Shown here piece after piece: positions 5,749 to 6,645 of a stretch of 6,645 bases of DNA. Both the position numbers and the translations under genes were made by a program. The DNA is from Deltaproteobacteria bacterium (GTDB lineage: Bacteria > Desulfobacterota > Desulfuromonadia > Desulfuromonadales > BM103), in NCBI GenBank assembly GCA_006226895.1, contig SBFN01000065.1:1-6645 (forward strand). The letters are read 5' to 3'. Within the stretch, counting starts at the first letter, position 1, and each line of letters begins with the position of its first letter. Under the pieces are notes generated by a model. The model made no database searches. It saw only the letters and a program-made list of their open reading frames with translations, and was not told the DNA's origin.

Positions 5749-6645
5749 CTAAATTTCCACCTTAGTGCGCTGGGCAACGTCCAAAGCTTTATTAAGGGCG
5801 TTGATGTATGCCTTGGCGCTGGCGACAATGATATCGGAATGAGAGCCCTGTCCCAGAACCTCATGGCCTTCATGCTCGAGCCTCACGGTGCACTCACCCA
5901 GAGCATCGGTACCACCAGTGATCGAACCGACGGAATAGTTCACCAGGTAGGGTTTCATGCCGGTCAATTTTTTAATCGCTTTGAATGTGGCATCGACCGG
6001 GCCATCCCCCATAACGGCGACCCTCTTCGGCTTGCCTTTGACCTCGAGTTCAACAGTCGCAGTCGGCGCTGCAAAAGAACCGGATGAGACATTCATCTGC
6101 ACAAGTTTGACAATCTCGGGAACCCGGATAATTTCATCGGCGACAATGGCATCAAGATCTTCGTCAAAGATTTCTTTCTTCTTGTCCGCCAAAGCTTTGA
6201 AGCGAACGAAGGCTTTCTCGATATCTTCCTTGGGCAAATCATAGCCAAGCTCGTTAAGACGAGCGACAAAAGCATGACGGCCTGAATGCTTGCCAAGCAC
6301 AAGCTTGTTGGCATTGAGCCCGATCGACTCAGGAGTCATGATTTCGTAGGTTTCCTTATCCATCAAAACACCGTGCTGATGTATACCGGCTTCGTGAGCA
6401 AAAGCATTGGCGCCGACGATGGCCTTGTTAGGCTGCACGGCTATGCCGGTGACCGTTGAGAGCAGGCGGCTGGCCGCATAGATATGCTCGGTGTTGATAT
6501 TGTTCTCATACGGCATGATGTCTCTACGGGTCCGCAAGGCCATGACAACTTCTTCAAGAGAGCAGTTGCCGGCACGTTCACCGATACCGTTGATAGTACA
6601 CTCCACCTGGCCGGCACCCGCCTGGATCGCGGCCAGCGAATTGGC
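5749..6645 (-). CDS. leuA: 2-isopropylmalate synthase (C-terminal 298 residues)
   Basis: An open frame enters from the right edge and ends at TAG 5749-5751; about 200 N-terminal residues lie outside. LeuA condenses acetyl-CoA with 2-ketoisovalerate, the committed step of leucine synthesis. The fragment begins ANSLAAIQAGAGQVE and continues CTINGIGERAGN, the end of the HMGL-type TIM barrel, with the metal-binding HxH site just beyond the window. AFAHEAGIHQHGVL (residues 81-94 of the fragment) and TYEIMTPESIG are the LeuA linker signature. From about fragment residue 190 the C-terminal regulatory (LeuA_dimer) domain follows, with NYSVGSITGGTDALGE and VLGQGSHSDIIVASAKAYINALN, so leucine feedback inhibition is expected. 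The whole regulatory domain and the HEAGIHQHG linker favour LeuA over citramalate synthase, though some CimA proteins are similar. A GTG at 6606 is an internal Val codon, not a start. Confidence 0.93.
   Translation of the reverse strand, partial: ANSLAAIQAGAGQVECTINGIGERAGNCSLEEVVMALRTRRDIMPYENNINTEHIYAASRLLSTVTGIAVQPNKAIVGANAFAHEAGIHQHGVLMDKETYEIMTPESIGLNANKLVLGKHSGRHAFVARLNELGYDLPKEDIEKAFVRFKALADKKKEIFDEDLDAIVADEIIRVPEIVKLVQMNVSSGSFAAPTATVELEVKGKPKRVAVMGDGPVDATFKAIKKLTGMKPYLVNYSVGSITGGTDALGECTVRLEHEGHEVLGQGSHSDIIVASAKAYINALNKALDVAQRTKVEI

Overview
All recognisable genes lie on the minus strand. The set is housekeeping: leucine biosynthesis, a sodium/proton antiporter, an LPS core heptosyltransferase, nucleoside diphosphate kinase and an rRNA/tRNA methyltransferase. 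The LPS heptosyltransferase shows a Gram-negative host. The Geobacter-like style of Ndk ([12 protein letters not shown] start, EIPYFF end) and the short 426/177-residue LeuC/LeuD pair suggest a Desulfuromonadales-type organism (Desulfuromonas/Pelobacter/Geobacter relatives). That placement is inference from remembered family patterns, not from a search.

Layout in transcription order, from high to low coordinates. leuA (5749-6645, 5' part outside the window), leuC (4331-5611) and leuD (3691-4224) form a leucine operon closed by a perfect-stem Rho-independent terminator at 3598-3630. No leuB follows. nhaA (2280-3515) has its own TATAAT promoter just past that terminator. waaC (885-1922) follows after a 357-bp gap. 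ndk (319-726) has its own promoter and terminator. The start of rlmN (1-188) runs off the left edge.

The least ordinary stretch is the nhaA-waaC gap. It holds a 168-bp, almost fully self-complementary element at 2045-2212 with 19-bp imperfect terminal inverted repeats. It is flanked exactly by a 6-bp direct repeat (GTTTGC), so it looks like a MITE-type non-autonomous transposable element. On the nhaA side of it is a promoter-like sequence whose layout is nearly the same as the one ahead of ndk (TCTTGACTTTT-N11-TG-N-TAAAAGCGC). The element therefore appears to have inserted at about the transcription start of waaC, and the waaC message would begin with a long foldable hairpin.

How the genes work together: LeuA makes 2-isopropylmalate and LeuC plus LeuD isomerise it to 3-isopropylmalate. 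The other genes are functionally independent units (sodium/pH homeostasis, LPS inner core, NTP pool, translation fidelity). No wholly new multi-gene system is visible. The points worth a second look are the palindromic element and its position, the shared promoter, a two-residue deletion in Ndk, and a possible micro-ORF ahead of leuC.
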